A program made the position numbers and the translations under genes. The notes under the pieces are model-generated. The model did no database searches, was not told where the DNA came from, and was given only the letters and a program-made list of their open reading frames with translations. A DNA stretch of 64,000 nucleotides from JAATFS01 sp037145635 (GTDB taxonomy: Bacteria > Pseudomonadota > Gammaproteobacteria > Xanthomonadales > Xanthomonadaceae). Shown here piece by piece: positions 9,150 to 17,779 of this stretch (its first letter is position 1; each line of letters opens with the position of its first letter). Where the stretch lies: positions 186,001 through 250,000 of the forward strand of contig JBBCXB010000002.1 of NCBI GenBank assembly GCA_037145635.1, given 5' to 3'.

Positions 9150-12100
9150 ATGGACCGCACCGCCCCACGAAACACGCTCCCGCCGCGCCGCTGCACCCCG
9201 CCCGCGCCCGCCCGTCTCGCCCGTGCCCTCGTGCTGGCCCTGGCGCTGAGCAGCGCCGGCCAGGCCGCCGCGCAGACCGCCCAGGACGGCGGCAGCGTCG
9301 GCGATCCCGACAGCTGGGTCACCGAAGAATTCCAGGCCGACTGGGGCCTGTCCGCGATCAACGCGCAGTACGCCTATGCACGCGGGCTGAGCGGCCAGGG
9401 CGTGCGCCTGGGCCTGTTCGACAGCGGCGTGGCCCTGGCCCATCCCGAATTCGCCGGCAAGGACGCCAATGGCCTGCGCGTCGGCGACGTGCTGGCCGAC
9501 GGCAGCGTCTGCAGCAACGAAACCCTGCTGACCCCCGACGCCTGCTTCGCCTCCAGTGGCGACACCGTCGCGGTCGACTACCTCGACTACGATCCGGCAC
9601 TGATCCAGTACCTGGTCGACATCGGCTACCTCAATCCCGGCGCGCGCGCGATCATCGAGCAGTACTACGCCGGTGCGCGCTACGCCACGCACGGCACCCA
9701 CGTCGCCGGCAGCATGGCCGCCAACCGCGACGGCAGCGGCACCCAGGGCGTGGCGTTCGGCGCCGACCTGACCGCGGCGCGCATGTTCGGCAACACCTAC
9801 ATGGACACCGCCGGCTTCATCCAGTCCATCGGCGGCGACGTGCGCGATGTCGGCATCGACCTCGACGGCGTCTCGCTCGGCGTCGGCCCGGACACCAGCA
9901 GCTTCGAGAGCATGTACCGGCAGATGGAGGCGCAGGGCGTGCGCGCCATCAACCACAGCTGGGGCCTGACCAACGAGCCCGCCAGCGCGGCGGCGATGGA
10001 CCGGCTGTACGCCGCCAACGCCGACTACTTCGCCACCTTCACCGATCCGTCGCTGCGCAGCGGCGTGCTGCAGGTGTGGGCCGCCGGCAACAACGACGGC
10101 GCCATCGCCGGCGTCTACGCCACCCTGCCACGCTACGTGCCGGACGTGGAGAAGTACTGGCTGAGCGTGGTCAACATCAACCAGACCGGCGGCATCGACG
10201 ACAGCTCCAGCATCTGCGGCCTGAGCCAGGACTGGTGCGTGGCCGCCCCGGGCACCGACATCACCTCGTCGGTGATCGAAGGCACCCCCGGCGTGAGCGT
10301 GATCCGCGATGCCGACGGCACCGCGATCGGCATGCAGGTCGACGCGTCGAACCCGGAATACGGCTACGGCGACCTGACCGGCACCTCGATGGCGGCGCCG
10401 CACGTCACCGGCGCGCTGGCGCTGCTGATGGAACGCTTCCCCTACCTCGACGGCCCGCAGGTGCGCGACATCCTGCTGACCACCGCCACCGACCTCGGCG
10501 CGGCCGGCGTGGACGCGATCTACGGCTGGGGCCTGATCGACCTGCAGAAGGCGATCGACGGCCCGGGGCAGTTCCGCGTCGACACCGACGTGGTCATGAA
10601 CCAGCGTGCCGGCGGCGCCCAGGTCTGGGCGGGCGGGGCCTGGGACGACTGGAGCAACGACATCGGCGGCCCCGGCAGGCTGACCAAGTCCGGGATCGGC
10701 TGGCTGCGCCTGAGCGGCGACAACCGCTTCGCCGGCGCCAGCGTCAGGGAAGGCGTGCTGGAGCTGACCGGGCGCAACGCGCTCAGCGCCGACGTGTCGG
10801 TGGACGGCAACGCCCTGCTGATGCTGAGCGGCACCCTGGAGGGCGCCAACCTGACCATCAACAGTGGCTACGCCGTGGTCAACGGCACCGTCTCCAACGG
10901 CGTCACCACCGTCGGACTGGGCGGCACCCTCAACGGCAACGGCACCCTGGGCGACACCGTCGTCCGCGGCACCATCGCGCCGGGCAACTCGATCGGGCGG
11001 CTGACCATCGACGGCGACTACCTGCAGGCGGCCGGCTCGACCTACAACGCCGAACTGCTGCCGCCGGACCAGGCCGACCTGCTGGCGATCACCGGCACCG
11101 CGACGCTGCAGGGCGGCACCCTGAAGCTGATCCCGCTGGGCGGTGTCTACGCACTGGGCCAGCGCTACTCGCTGCTCAGTGCCGACGGCGGCGTCAGCGG
11201 CCGGTTCGCCGCCGTTGACACCTCGGCGATCTCGCCGTTCATGGCGATCCAGCTGAACTACGGCAGCAGCCTGATCGGCCTCGACGTCACCCGCGGCAGC
11301 AGCCTGGCCTCGGCGGCGACGACCGCCAATCAGCGCGCGACCGCCACCGCGATCGACGCCCTCGACCTGCAGCAGCCACTGCTGCAGCGCGTCGCGGCGC
11401 TGTTCCCGGCCGAGGCCGTGGCCGCGCTCGACCGACTCGGCGGCGAACTGCATGCCAGCGCCAAGTCGCTGCTGCTGCAGGACGCGCGCGTGGTGCGCGA
11501 CAGCGCGCTGGTGCGCGCCCGCAGCGGCCAGGACGCGTTCACCGCGCAGCGCGACGCCGAGTCCGGCATCGCCGCCTGGGCCGAGGTGGACCATGCCAGC
11601 ACCCGCCTGGACGGCGACGGCAATGCGGCCCAGGCACGCCTGAGCGGCAACACCACGCTGGTGGGCGCGGACCTGCAGCTGGACGGCGGCTGGCGCTTCG
11701 GCCTGCTCGGCGGTGCCGGCAAGGCCGACCTCAACCTCCGCGACCGCGGTTCCAAGGCCGATGTCGATGCCACCTACGCCGGCGTGTACCTCGGCCAGCA
11801 GTGGGCGGGCTTCGGCGTGCGCGCCGGCTACAGCCATGCCTGGCAGGAGCTGGAGACCGAACGGACCATCGCCTTCGCCGGACTGCAGGAAGGCGCGCAC
11901 GCGCGCTACGACGCGACCACGCGCCAGGCGTTCGTCGAGGCCGGCTACCGCTTCGGCGTCGGCCGTACCGAGCTGGAGCCGTTCGCGCAGTTCGCGCAGG
12001 TGCGCGTGGAGACCGACGGCCGCCGCGAGGACGGCGGCATCGCCGCGCTGACCGTGGCCGGCGACACCCAGAAGGCCAACCTGTCCACCGCCGGCGTGCG

Positions 12101-12395
12101 CTTCAACGCCAACCTCTCCGGCAGCGGCCAGGCACAGAGCTGGCTGAGCCTGCGCGGCAGCGTGGCTTACCGTCGCGCCCACGGCGACATCGCGCCGACC
12201 GCGACCGCGGCCTTCGCCAGCGGTCCGGCCTTCAGCGTCGCCGGCGCGCCGCTGGCGCGCAATGCGACCCTGGCCGAACTGGGGCTGGCCGCCCGCTTGT
12301 CGCAGAACAGCCTGCTGGAACTGGGCTACAACGGGTTGTTCGCCAGCCAGGCGCACGACACCGGCCTCAATGCGCGGTTCTCCGTGCAGTTCTGA
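9150..12395 (+). CDS. Subtilisin-type (S8) autotransporter serine protease
   Basis: A 1081-residue type V secreted protease. A signal peptide ends near residue 41 (SAGQAAAQ). The S8 domain has an intact catalytic triad: Asp91 in GLFDSGV, His181 in THGTHVAGS and Ser413 in LTGTSMAAPHVTGA. After residue 475 comes a passenger stem with autotransporter beta-strand repeats (SGIGWLRLSGDNRFAG, then a Gly/Asn-rich stretch). The last roughly 270 residues are the outer-membrane beta-barrel and end in Phe (ARFSVQF), as barrel proteins do. Similar Xanthomonadaceae proteins are exposed or released extracellular proteases. The ATG at 9150 has AAGGAG 12 bases upstream. The gene appears monocistronic and ends at a GC-rich hairpin. 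Confidence 0.95.
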   Translation: MDRTAPRNTLPPRRCTPPAPARLARALVLALALSSAGQAAAQTAQDGGSVGDPDSWVTEEFQADWGLSAINAQYAYARGLSGQGVRLGLFDSGVALAHPEFAGKDANGLRVGDVLADGSVCSNETLLTPDACFASSGDTVAVDYLDYDPALIQYLVDIGYLNPGARAIIEQYYAGARYATHGTHVAGSMAANRDGSGTQGVAFGADLTAARMFGNTYMDTAGFIQSIGGDVRDVGIDLDGVSLGVGPDTSSFESMYRQMEAQGVRAINHSWGLTNEPASAAAMDRLYAANADYFATFTDPSLRSGVLQVWAAGNNDGAIAGVYATLPRYVPDVEKYWLSVVNINQTGGIDDSSSICGLSQDWCVAAPGTDITSSVIEGTPGVSVIRDADGTAIGMQVDASNPEYGYGDLTGTSMAAPHVTGALALLMERFPYLDGPQVRDILLTTATDLGAAGVDAIYGWGLIDLQKAIDGPGQFRVDTDVVMNQRAGGAQVWAGGAWDDWSNDIGGPGRLTKSGIGWLRLSGDNRFAGASVREGVLELTGRNALSADVSVDGNALLMLSGTLEGANLTINSGYAVVNGTVSNGVTTVGLGGTLNGNGTLGDTVVRGTIAPGNSIGRLTIDGDYLQAAGSTYNAELLPPDQADLLAITGTATLQGGTLKLIPLGGVYALGQRYSLLSADGGVSGRFAAVDTSAISPFMAIQLNYGSSLIGLDVTRGSSLASAATTANQRATATAIDALDLQQPLLQRVAALFPAEAVAALDRLGGELHASAKSLLLQDARVVRDSALVRARSGQDAFTAQRDAESGIAAWAEVDHASTRLDGDGNAAQARLSGNTTLVGADLQLDGGWRFGLLGGAGKADLNLRDRGSKADVDATYAGVYLGQQWAGFGVRAGYSHAWQELETERTIAFAGLQEGAHARYDATTRQAFVEAGYRFGVGRTELEPFAQFAQVRVETDGRREDGGIAALTVAGDTQKANLSTAGVRFNANLSGSGQAQSWLSLRGSVAYRRAHGDIAPTATAAFASGPAFSVAGAPLARNATLAELGLAARLSQNSLLELGYNGLFASQAHDTGLNARFSVQF

Positions 12396-12867
12396 GGTAG
12401 GCCGGGGCGGCGCCGAGCCGTCGCCCCGGCCGCTGCGTGCCGGGATCGCCCCGATTGCAGGCGCCCGGTCCGCCGCCGCAGCCGCGGTTCCTTCGGGCGC
12501 CCGGCCGGCCCCGGCCTGGCCGTGCATCCTGTTCGCGCTGCTGGCGACCGGCTGCGCGGCTTCGCCGTCCGTCACTGCGCGCGCCGCAAACGGGGAGCCA
12601 GCCGCGGCCGGTGCCCCGCCCGAGATCCGGCGTCCGCGCGGCCCGGCCTCCGCCACCGTCGTGCTGCCGGCCCGCGTGCGCGCCGGCGGCCTGCTGGCCG
12701 GACGCGTCGGCGTCGGGGCCCGCGTCGCCTGCGGCGACCGTTTCCTTCCAGTGGACCCAAACGGAAACATCGCCTGGCGGGTGCCAGACGATGTCGTTGA
12801 AATCGTGCTGCGGGTGACGCGTGCCGACGGGCGCGTGCTGGTTCAGCACATCGCCGTCGACCGCTGA
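12370..12867 (+). CDS. Lipoprotein-like frame with an M23-peptidase N-domain-like segment; start uncertain
   Basis: The frame contains a hydrophobic run ending in a lipobox-like sequence (ILFALLATGC, Cys near residue 59 counted from 12370) and then a roughly 65-residue domain (ARVRAGGLLAGRVGVGARV ... VLRVTRADGRVLVQHIAV). That domain resembles the small beta domain found ahead of the catalytic module in some M23 endopeptidases. No catalytic domain follows. The only ATG in frame after the barrel coding region starts is 12370, which overlaps the autotransporter end by 26 bases and puts an unusually long, Ala/Pro-rich stretch before the signal segment. It could be a young overprinted gene, a remnant of an M23 protein, or a non-coding frame. 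Confidence 0.4.
   Translation: MRGSPCSSEVGRGGAEPSPRPLRAGIAPIAGARSAAAAAVPSGARPAPAWPCILFALLATGCAASPSVTARAANGEPAAAGAPPEIRRPRGPASATVVLPARVRAGGLLAGRVGVGARVACGDRFLPVDPNGNIAWRVPDDVVEIVLRVTRADGRVLVQHIAVDR
12400..12431 (+). terminator. GC-rich hairpin just after the autotransporter stop
   Basis: A 10-bp stem GGCCGGGGCG / CGCCCCGGCC with a 12-base loop starts 4 bases after the autotransporter stop codon. There is no T-run. Position suggests transcript end or 3' protection of the long protease mRNA. Confidence 0.45.
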
Positions 12868-12875
12868 GCCAGGGC

Positions 12876-13049
12876 TCAGGTCACCTTCTTGGCGATCGTC
12901 ATACCGAGGATGAAGAGCACCACGGCGATGATGATGCCGGCCCAGAACAGGAACTTGGCGATGCCCATGGCCGCGCCGGCGGCGCCGCCGAAACCGAGGG
13001 CACCAGCGATGAGGCCGATGATGGCGAAGATGATGGCCCACTTGATCAT
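12876..13049 (-). CDS. DUF1328 (YtjA-type) small membrane protein
   Basis: A 57-residue protein that is almost entirely two hydrophobic helices separated by a Gly/Ala turn (FGGAAGAAMGIAKFLFW), matching the DUF1328/YtjA family of small inner-membrane proteins. These are widespread in proteobacteria, often stress-induced, and of unknown function. The ATG at 13049 is preceded by AAGGAAA at good spacing, and the homologue start MIKWAIIF agrees. It is convergent with the preceding lipoprotein-like frame and divergent from the metalloprotease gene. Confidence 0.88.
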   Translation of the reverse strand: MIKWAIIFAIIGLIAGALGFGGAAGAAMGIAKFLFWAGIIIAVVLFILGMTIAKKVT

Positions 13050-13285
13050 GCGTGTTTCCTTTCGTCCCGGGGACGTCGGTGTTGAATGCGGGACCGGCCG
13101 TCTGCGGGACGGGCGGGCGTCGTGAGCCGGGACACTACGCGGCGCCCCGTGCCGCGTTCGTGAATGCCACGGCGAGCGGATGTGAAGAATGCGGGGCGCG
13201 CCGCGACCCACCGGATGCGCGCCGTGGCCGATGTGCGCCGGCCGCGGCGATAGCCAGCCGCCCGCTCCGGCCGTACCCTGCGCGC

Positions 13286-13798
13286 ATGACCACGCTCAAG
13301 TACCTCGCCGGCTACCCCCAGCACCTGCTGGACCAGGTGCATTCGCTGATCGAGCAGGACCGGCTCGGCGAACTGCTGCGCAATCGCTACAGCGCACGCC
13401 ACGAGGTCCGCAGCGACCGTCAGCTGTACGACTACGTGCAGGCGATGAAGGAACGCTACCTGCGCAAGTCGCCACCGCTGCAGAAGGTGCTCTACGACAA
13501 CCACCTGCAGGTGGTGAAGCATGCGCTGGGCACCCACACCACGGTCGCGCGCGTGCAGGGCAGCCGCCTGAAGACCAGCCGCGAGATCCGCATCGCCAGC
13601 GTGTTCCGCGATGCGCCGGCGGAGTTCCTCGAGATGATCGTCGCGCACGAGCTGGCGCACATGCGCGAGAGCGAGCACAACAAGCCGTTCTACCAGCTGT
13701 GCACGCACATGACCGCCGACTACCACCGGCTGGAATTCGACCTCAGGCTCTACCTCACCGACCTGGAGCGCCGCCGCGGCGAGGCCGCCCGCGAGTGA
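13286..13798 (+). CDS. YgjP-type zinc metallopeptidase (DUF45/M48-like)
   Basis: A 170-residue cytoplasmic protein with the zinc-peptidase signature HELAHMRESEHNKPFY near residues 121-136, where the two His of HExxH and the later His would bind zinc and Glu acts as base. The preceding SREIRIASVFRDAP and following CTHMTADYHRLEFDLR fit the YgjP/DUF45 (SprT-like) family. Substrates are unknown; related SprT proteins act on DNA-protein crosslinks. The ATG at 13286 follows a -10-like TACCCT by about 7 bases, so the leader may be very short. It appears to stand alone. Confidence 0.88.
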   Translation: MTTLKYLAGYPQHLLDQVHSLIEQDRLGELLRNRYSARHEVRSDRQLYDYVQAMKERYLRKSPPLQKVLYDNHLQVVKHALGTHTTVARVQGSRLKTSREIRIASVFRDAPAEFLEMIVAHELAHMRESEHNKPFYQLCTHMTADYHRLEFDLRLYLTDLERRRGEAARE

Positions 13799-13947
13799 GC
13801 GCACGCCGGGACCGTGGCCGCCGCGCCATGGCGCGGCATGCGGGCATCTCGGCGCAGGCGCCGGCCGTGCCGGGGTCCGGTCGCCGGCGCCGCGACCGGC
13901 GCGCTGGAGCGGCACCCATTCATATGCATGAAGAGCGGGGCGTAGTC

Positions 13948-13953
13948 TAAAAT
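13948..13953 (+). promoter_or_regulatory. Likely -10 box of the leucine dehydrogenase promoter
   Basis: TAAAAT (5 of 6 consensus) lies in a short A/T-rich island (13919-13953) 115 bases ahead of the leucine dehydrogenase ATG. A clear -35 is lacking. Confidence 0.4.
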
Positions 13954-14067
13954 GCCGCGGCGCGACGCCAGGACCGGTTCCGGACACGTCGCGTTTTTGT
14001 TTTCTCCCCCAGCCAGGCAAGTTCCTGCGCGCGATGCCCGCATCACGCAGCCACCGGAGCACCACCG

Positions 14068-15168
14068 ATGCTTTTCGAAACCCTCGACACCACCGGCCAC
14101 GAGCAGGTCATCTTCTGCCACAACCCCGACGCGGGGCTGAAGGCCATCATCGCCCTGCACAGCACCCGGCTCGGTCCGGCGCTGGGTGGCGTGCGCATGC
14201 GCCCCTACGGCAGCAGCGAGGCGGCCATCAACGACGCGCTGCGCCTGAGCCGCACCATGACCTACAAGAACGCGCTCGCCGGGCTCAACGTGGGCGGCGG
14301 CAAGGCGGTGATCATCGGCGACCCCAGGACCGACAAGACCGAGATCCTGTTCCGCGCGTTCGGCCGCTTCGTCGAATCGCTGGGCGGGCGCTACATCACC
14401 TCCGAGGACGTCGGCACCGACGTCAACGACATGGAGCAGATCTACCTGGAGAGCGAGTACGTCACCGGCGTGCACCAGGTACATGGCGGCTCCGGCGATC
14501 CGGCGCCCTTCACCGCCTATGGCGCGCTGCAGGCGCTGATGGCCTCGCTCAACCGCAAGCTCGGCCACGAGGAGGTCGGCAAGGCCAGCATCGCGGTCCA
14601 GGGCCTGGGCCACATCGGCATGGAACTGGTGAAGCTGCTCAAGGAGCGCGGCGCCCGGCTATACGTGGCCGACCTCGATCCGGCGCGGGTGGACCGCGCC
14701 GTCAGCGAGTACGGCGCCGAGGCGGTGTCGCCCGACGAGATCTACGAGGTGCCTGCCGACGTGTTCGCGCCGTGTGCGCTGGAAGGCGCGATCAACGAAC
14801 ACACGCTGCCGCGGCTGAAGGCCGGGATCGTCTGCGGCACCGCCAACAACCAGCTGGCCAGCCACGCGATCGGCGACGAGCTGCACCGGCGCGGCATCCT
14901 CTACGCACCCGACTACGTGGTCAACGCCGGCGGCGTGATGAACGTGTCGCTGGAGATCGACGGCTACAACCGCGAGCGCGCGATGCGGCTGATCCGCAGC
15001 ATCTACCACAACCTGGAAAAGGTCTTCGACCTGTCCACCCACGAGAACATCGCGCCGCAGCAGGCGGCCGACCGCATCGCCGAGGCCCGCATCGACGCGA
15101 TCAGCAAGCTCAAGCTGCCGCTGGGCCGTACCGCGCCGCGCTTCATCAACAAGCTGCGCGGCGAGTAG
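14068..15168 (+). CDS. Leucine dehydrogenase (branched-chain amino acid dehydrogenase)
   Basis: A 366-residue NAD-dependent oxidative deaminase of the Glu/Leu/Phe/Val dehydrogenase family. It converts leucine, valine and isoleucine to 2-oxo acids plus ammonia. The substrate region is GGVRMRPYGSSEAAINDALR near residue 49, the catalytic lysine segment is NVGGGKAVI near 79, and the Rossmann dinucleotide site is QGLGHIGMELVKLL near 180. C-terminal NAGGVMNVS is typical of leucine rather than glutamate dehydrogenases, as is the length (about 365 versus 450). The ATG at 14068 follows ACCGGAGC. In this genome it could supply 2-oxoisovalerate, whose later degradation is encoded by the mms operon at 54-60 kb. 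Confidence 0.93.
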   Translation: MLFETLDTTGHEQVIFCHNPDAGLKAIIALHSTRLGPALGGVRMRPYGSSEAAINDALRLSRTMTYKNALAGLNVGGGKAVIIGDPRTDKTEILFRAFGRFVESLGGRYITSEDVGTDVNDMEQIYLESEYVTGVHQVHGGSGDPAPFTAYGALQALMASLNRKLGHEEVGKASIAVQGLGHIGMELVKLLKERGARLYVADLDPARVDRAVSEYGAEAVSPDEIYEVPADVFAPCALEGAINEHTLPRLKAGIVCGTANNQLASHAIGDELHRRGILYAPDYVVNAGGVMNVSLEIDGYNRERAMRLIRSIYHNLEKVFDLSTHENIAPQQAADRIAEARIDAISKLKLPLGRTAPRFINKLRGE

Positions 15169-15481
15169 CCGCGCGTGCGCCGCCGGCGCCGCCGGCGCCG
15201 CGCGGCCCGCCGTGGCGGCGCCCGCCAGGCGGCGCACCGCGCCCGCCCCTGCCGTCCGCCACACCCCCCGCCGCTGGCTGCCGGCCGGCCACCGCCGCGA
15301 TCATCGACGGCCTGCCCGCCCCGGTTACGAGGCGGCAGCGAATGCCGGCGGCCGCCGGCAGGCGACGCCGATGCAGGCGCGAGCCCGTTCCTTGCACCGC
15401 CCCGGCGGTGCCCCGGCCGCCCGGCTGGCGCCCCGGCGCGGGCGCGCCGATAATCGCCGCACTTTCCCAGGTATCGACTCC
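15169..15481. other. 313-base GC-rich spacer between leucine dehydrogenase and thiolase
   Basis: Low-complexity, strongly GC-rich sequence with many CGCCGG runs. I see no gene. A -10-like GATAAT at 15449-15454, 28 bases before the thiolase ATG, is the only promoter-like element. Confidence 0.5.
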
Positions 15482-16657
15482 ATGTCCGACATCGTCATCG
15501 CCGCCGCCAAGCGCACCGCCATCGGTTCCTTCCTCGGCCAGTTCAACGGCGTGCCCGCGCCGACGCTGGGCGCCGCGGCCATCGAGGCGGCGCTGCAGCA
15601 GTCCGGCATCCCGGCGGCGGACGTATCCGAGGTGATCATGGGCTGCGTGTTGCCCGCCAACCTGGGCCAGGCCCCGGCGCGCCAGGCCGCGCTCGCGGCG
15701 GGCATCCCGACCGCGACCGGCGCCACCACCATCAACAAGGTCTGCGGCTCGGGCATGAAGGCGATCATGCTCGGCCACGACCTGATCAAGGCGGGCTCGG
15801 CCAGCATCGTGGTCGCCGGCGGCATGGAATCGATGAGCAATGCGCCGCACCTGCTGCCGAACTCGCGCACCGGCAACCGCTACGGCAACTTCCAGGCGGT
15901 CGACCACATGGCCTGGGACGGCCTGACCAATCCCTACGACGGCCAGGCCATGGGCGTGTTCGGCGAGCAAGCCGCCGAGCGCTTCGGCTTCACCCGCGAG
16001 GACCAGGACGCCTACGCGATCGAGTCGGTGCAGCGCGCGCGCACCGCGCAGCAGAACGGCGCGTTCGACGCCGAGATCGTCCCGGTGCGCGTGGCCACGC
16101 GCAAGGGCGAGGTCGAGGTCGCGACCGACGAGCAGCCGGGCAAGTCCGACATCGCCAAGATCGCCTCGCTCAAGCCCGCCTTCAAGAAGGACGGCACCGT
16201 CACCGCCGCCAGCTCGTCGAGCATCTCCGACGGCGCCGCGGCGACCGTGCTGCTGCGCGCCGACGACGCGGCGCGGCGCGGCATCACCCCGCTCGCGCGG
16301 ATCGTCGGCCACGCCACCTTCTCGCAGGCGCCGGAGTGGTTCACCACCGCGCCGGTGGCCGCCATCGCCAAGCTGCTCGAGCAGGTGGGCTGGCGCCAGG
16401 AGGACGTGGACCTGTTCGAGATCAACGAGGCCTTCGCGGTGGTGGCGATGGCACCGATCAAGGAACTGGGCATCGCGCACGCCAGGGTCAACGTCAATGG
16501 CGGTGCCTGCGCGCTGGGCCATCCGATCGGCGCCTCCGGCGCGCGCCTGGTGGTGACCTTGGTGAACGCGTTGCGCAGCCGCGGCGGCAAGCGCGGAATC
16601 GCCACCCTGTGCATCGGCGGCGGCGAAGCGACGGCCATCGCCATCGAGTTGATTTGA
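15482..16657 (+). CDS. Acetyl-CoA acetyltransferase (thiolase)
   Basis: A 391-residue cytoplasmic thiolase of the biosynthetic/degradative acetoacetyl-CoA type. The nucleophilic Cys88 sits in NKVCGSGMKA; the C-terminal active-site His is in GGACALGHPIGASG and the second Cys in CIGGGEA. The central motif NEAFAVV also fits. It condenses two acetyl-CoA or cleaves acetoacetyl-CoA, linking fatty acid or leucine breakdown to central metabolism. No beta-ketoacyl reductase or PHB synthase is next to it, so the direction cannot be told from context. ATG 15482 follows a GATAAT box by 28 bases. Confidence 0.93.
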   Translation: MSDIVIAAAKRTAIGSFLGQFNGVPAPTLGAAAIEAALQQSGIPAADVSEVIMGCVLPANLGQAPARQAALAAGIPTATGATTINKVCGSGMKAIMLGHDLIKAGSASIVVAGGMESMSNAPHLLPNSRTGNRYGNFQAVDHMAWDGLTNPYDGQAMGVFGEQAAERFGFTREDQDAYAIESVQRARTAQQNGAFDAEIVPVRVATRKGEVEVATDEQPGKSDIAKIASLKPAFKKDGTVTAASSSSISDGAAATVLLRADDAARRGITPLARIVGHATFSQAPEWFTTAPVAAIAKLLEQVGWRQEDVDLFEINEAFAVVAMAPIKELGIAHARVNVNGGACALGHPIGASGARLVVTLVNALRSRGGKRGIATLCIGGGEATAIAIELI

Positions 16658-16699
16658 CTGGGATTAACGCCGAATTTTCAAAACTGAATGCGCGCGAGC

Positions 16700-16727
16700 T
16701 TGACACCGGTCTTGGGGTTGTCATCAT
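16700..16727 (+). promoter_or_regulatory. Sigma-70-like promoter of the Ala-rich lipoprotein gene
   Basis: TTGACA (16700-16705, full consensus) is followed 16 bases later by CATCAT (16722-16727, 4 of 6). The start codon is at 16780. With the strong terminator downstream, this marks a small monocistronic, probably well-expressed gene. Confidence 0.45.
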
Positions 16728-16779
16728 GTTGGGGGCGCGCACTAGCGCGTTGCCTAACTAACGACGAGGATTGACACAA

Positions 16780-17121
16780 ATGAGCATCAACAAGCTGCTG
16801 ATCGCACTGGCTCTGGGTCTGGCCCTGACCGCGTGCTCGAAGCCTGAGCAGGCCCAGGACGCCGCTGCTTCCGCCAACGAAGCCGCCACCGACGCACAGG
16901 CTGCTGCTGACCAGTCGGCCGCTGCCGGCGCCCAGACTGCCGACGCTGCCCAGGCTGCTGCCGACACCGCTGCCACCGCTGCCGACACCGCTGCCGACGC
17001 TGCTGCTACCGCTTCGGGCGCTGCTACCGATGCCGCTGCCGACCAGGCTGCCGACACCGCCAAGGCTGCAGAAGACACCGCCGACAAGGCCAAGGACGCT
17101 GCCGAAGAAGCCAAGAAGTAA
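16780..17121 (+). CDS. Ala-rich small lipoprotein (paralogue 1)
   Basis: A 113-residue protein with a signal peptide and lipobox (LALTACSK; Cys near residue 18). The mature part is built almost only from Ala, Asp, Thr, Gln and Lys in near-heptad repeats (ADTAATAADTAADAAATA), predicting a long continuous helix or coiled coil, somewhat like Lpp-type or LEA-like helices. The residue after the lipid Cys is Ser, which favours transport to the outer membrane. Function unknown; a structural or envelope-spacing role is a guess. Its own consensus -35 and a textbook terminator flank it. A shorter-related paralogue follows at 17312. Confidence 0.85.
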   Translation: MSINKLLIALALGLALTACSKPEQAQDAAASANEAATDAQAAADQSAAAGAQTADAAQAAADTAATAADTAADAAATASGAATDAAADQAADTAKAAEDTADKAKDAAEEAKK

Positions 17122-17150
17122 TCACTTCTTGCTCTTTGCGAGTTCGGAAG

Positions 17151-17180
17151 AAGCCGCTGGTTCGCCAGCGGCTTTTTCTT
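17151..17180 (+). terminator. Rho-independent terminator after the Ala-rich lipoprotein
   Basis: A perfect 10-bp stem AAGCCGCTGG / CCAGCGGCTT with a TTCG tetraloop, followed by TTTCTTT, 30 bases after the stop at 17121. This is one of the two clearest intrinsic terminators in the window. Confidence 0.93.
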
Positions 17181-17311
17181 TGCCCGCGGTGCGGCGGGCG
17201 CAGCCACCGTCGATGGCTGTACGCGGATTCATCGTTGTCGCGAGGCGTTGACGCGGCGGCGCCGGGCGCGCGCATAAGCTGCGCGCTCCTCCAGACGGAA
17301 CAGGAACCCTC

Positions 17312-17659
17312 ATGAGCGCCTCCCGATACCTTCCCGTGTATGCCCTCGCCGCCGCCCTGTCGCTGACCGCCTGCAGCGGGCCGGACGCCGAGCAGGCACG
17401 ACGCGATGCCGCGTCGGCCGCCGACCATGCCGCCGCCGCCGCCCACCAGGCTGCCGACCGCGCCGCCGTGCAGGCGCGCGAAGCCACGGCGGAATCGCGC
17501 CAGGCGCTGGGCGAAGCCGCACGCGATGCCCACGGCGCCGCCCGCGAGTTCGCCGCCGACGCCAGCCAGGCGACCGCCAAGGCCGCGGACGCCACCGCCG
17601 ACAAGACCCGCGAGCTCGCCGACAAGGCCGAGCGCAACGCCAACGAGAAGCGCAACTGA
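17312..17659 (+). CDS. Ala-rich small lipoprotein (paralogue 2)
   Basis: A 115-residue protein with a signal peptide and lipobox (SLTACSG, Cys near residue 21). The mature part is a long Ala-rich helix with alternating acidic and basic residues (AARDAHGAAREFAADASQATAKAADATADKTRELADKAERN). It resembles the neighbour at 16780 in design, though charge is more evenly spread, so an old tandem duplication is likely. ATG 17312 is preceded by CAGGAACC. A -10-like CATAAG lies near 17272. It is separated from paralogue 1 by the terminator, so the two are transcribed independently. Confidence 0.82.
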   Translation: MSASRYLPVYALAAALSLTACSGPDAEQARRDAASAADHAAAAAHQAADRAAVQAREATAESRQALGEAARDAHGAAREFAADASQATAKAADATADKTRELADKAERNANEKRN

Positions 17660-17779
17660 CGCCAACCCGGCGTCCGTGCGTCGCCGCGAAGGGCCGGTAT
17701 CGTCGATGCCGGCCCTTCGCGTGTCCGGACTGGGCAGTGTGACCGGGCGGCGAGGACGGCCTCCCCCTATCATGGGCGG

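Noticed and set aside
8877..12770. 1297-codon open frame antisense to the autotransporter
   Set aside because: Low-complexity translation with no motifs, while the plus strand has a full signal peptide, catalytic triad and barrel.
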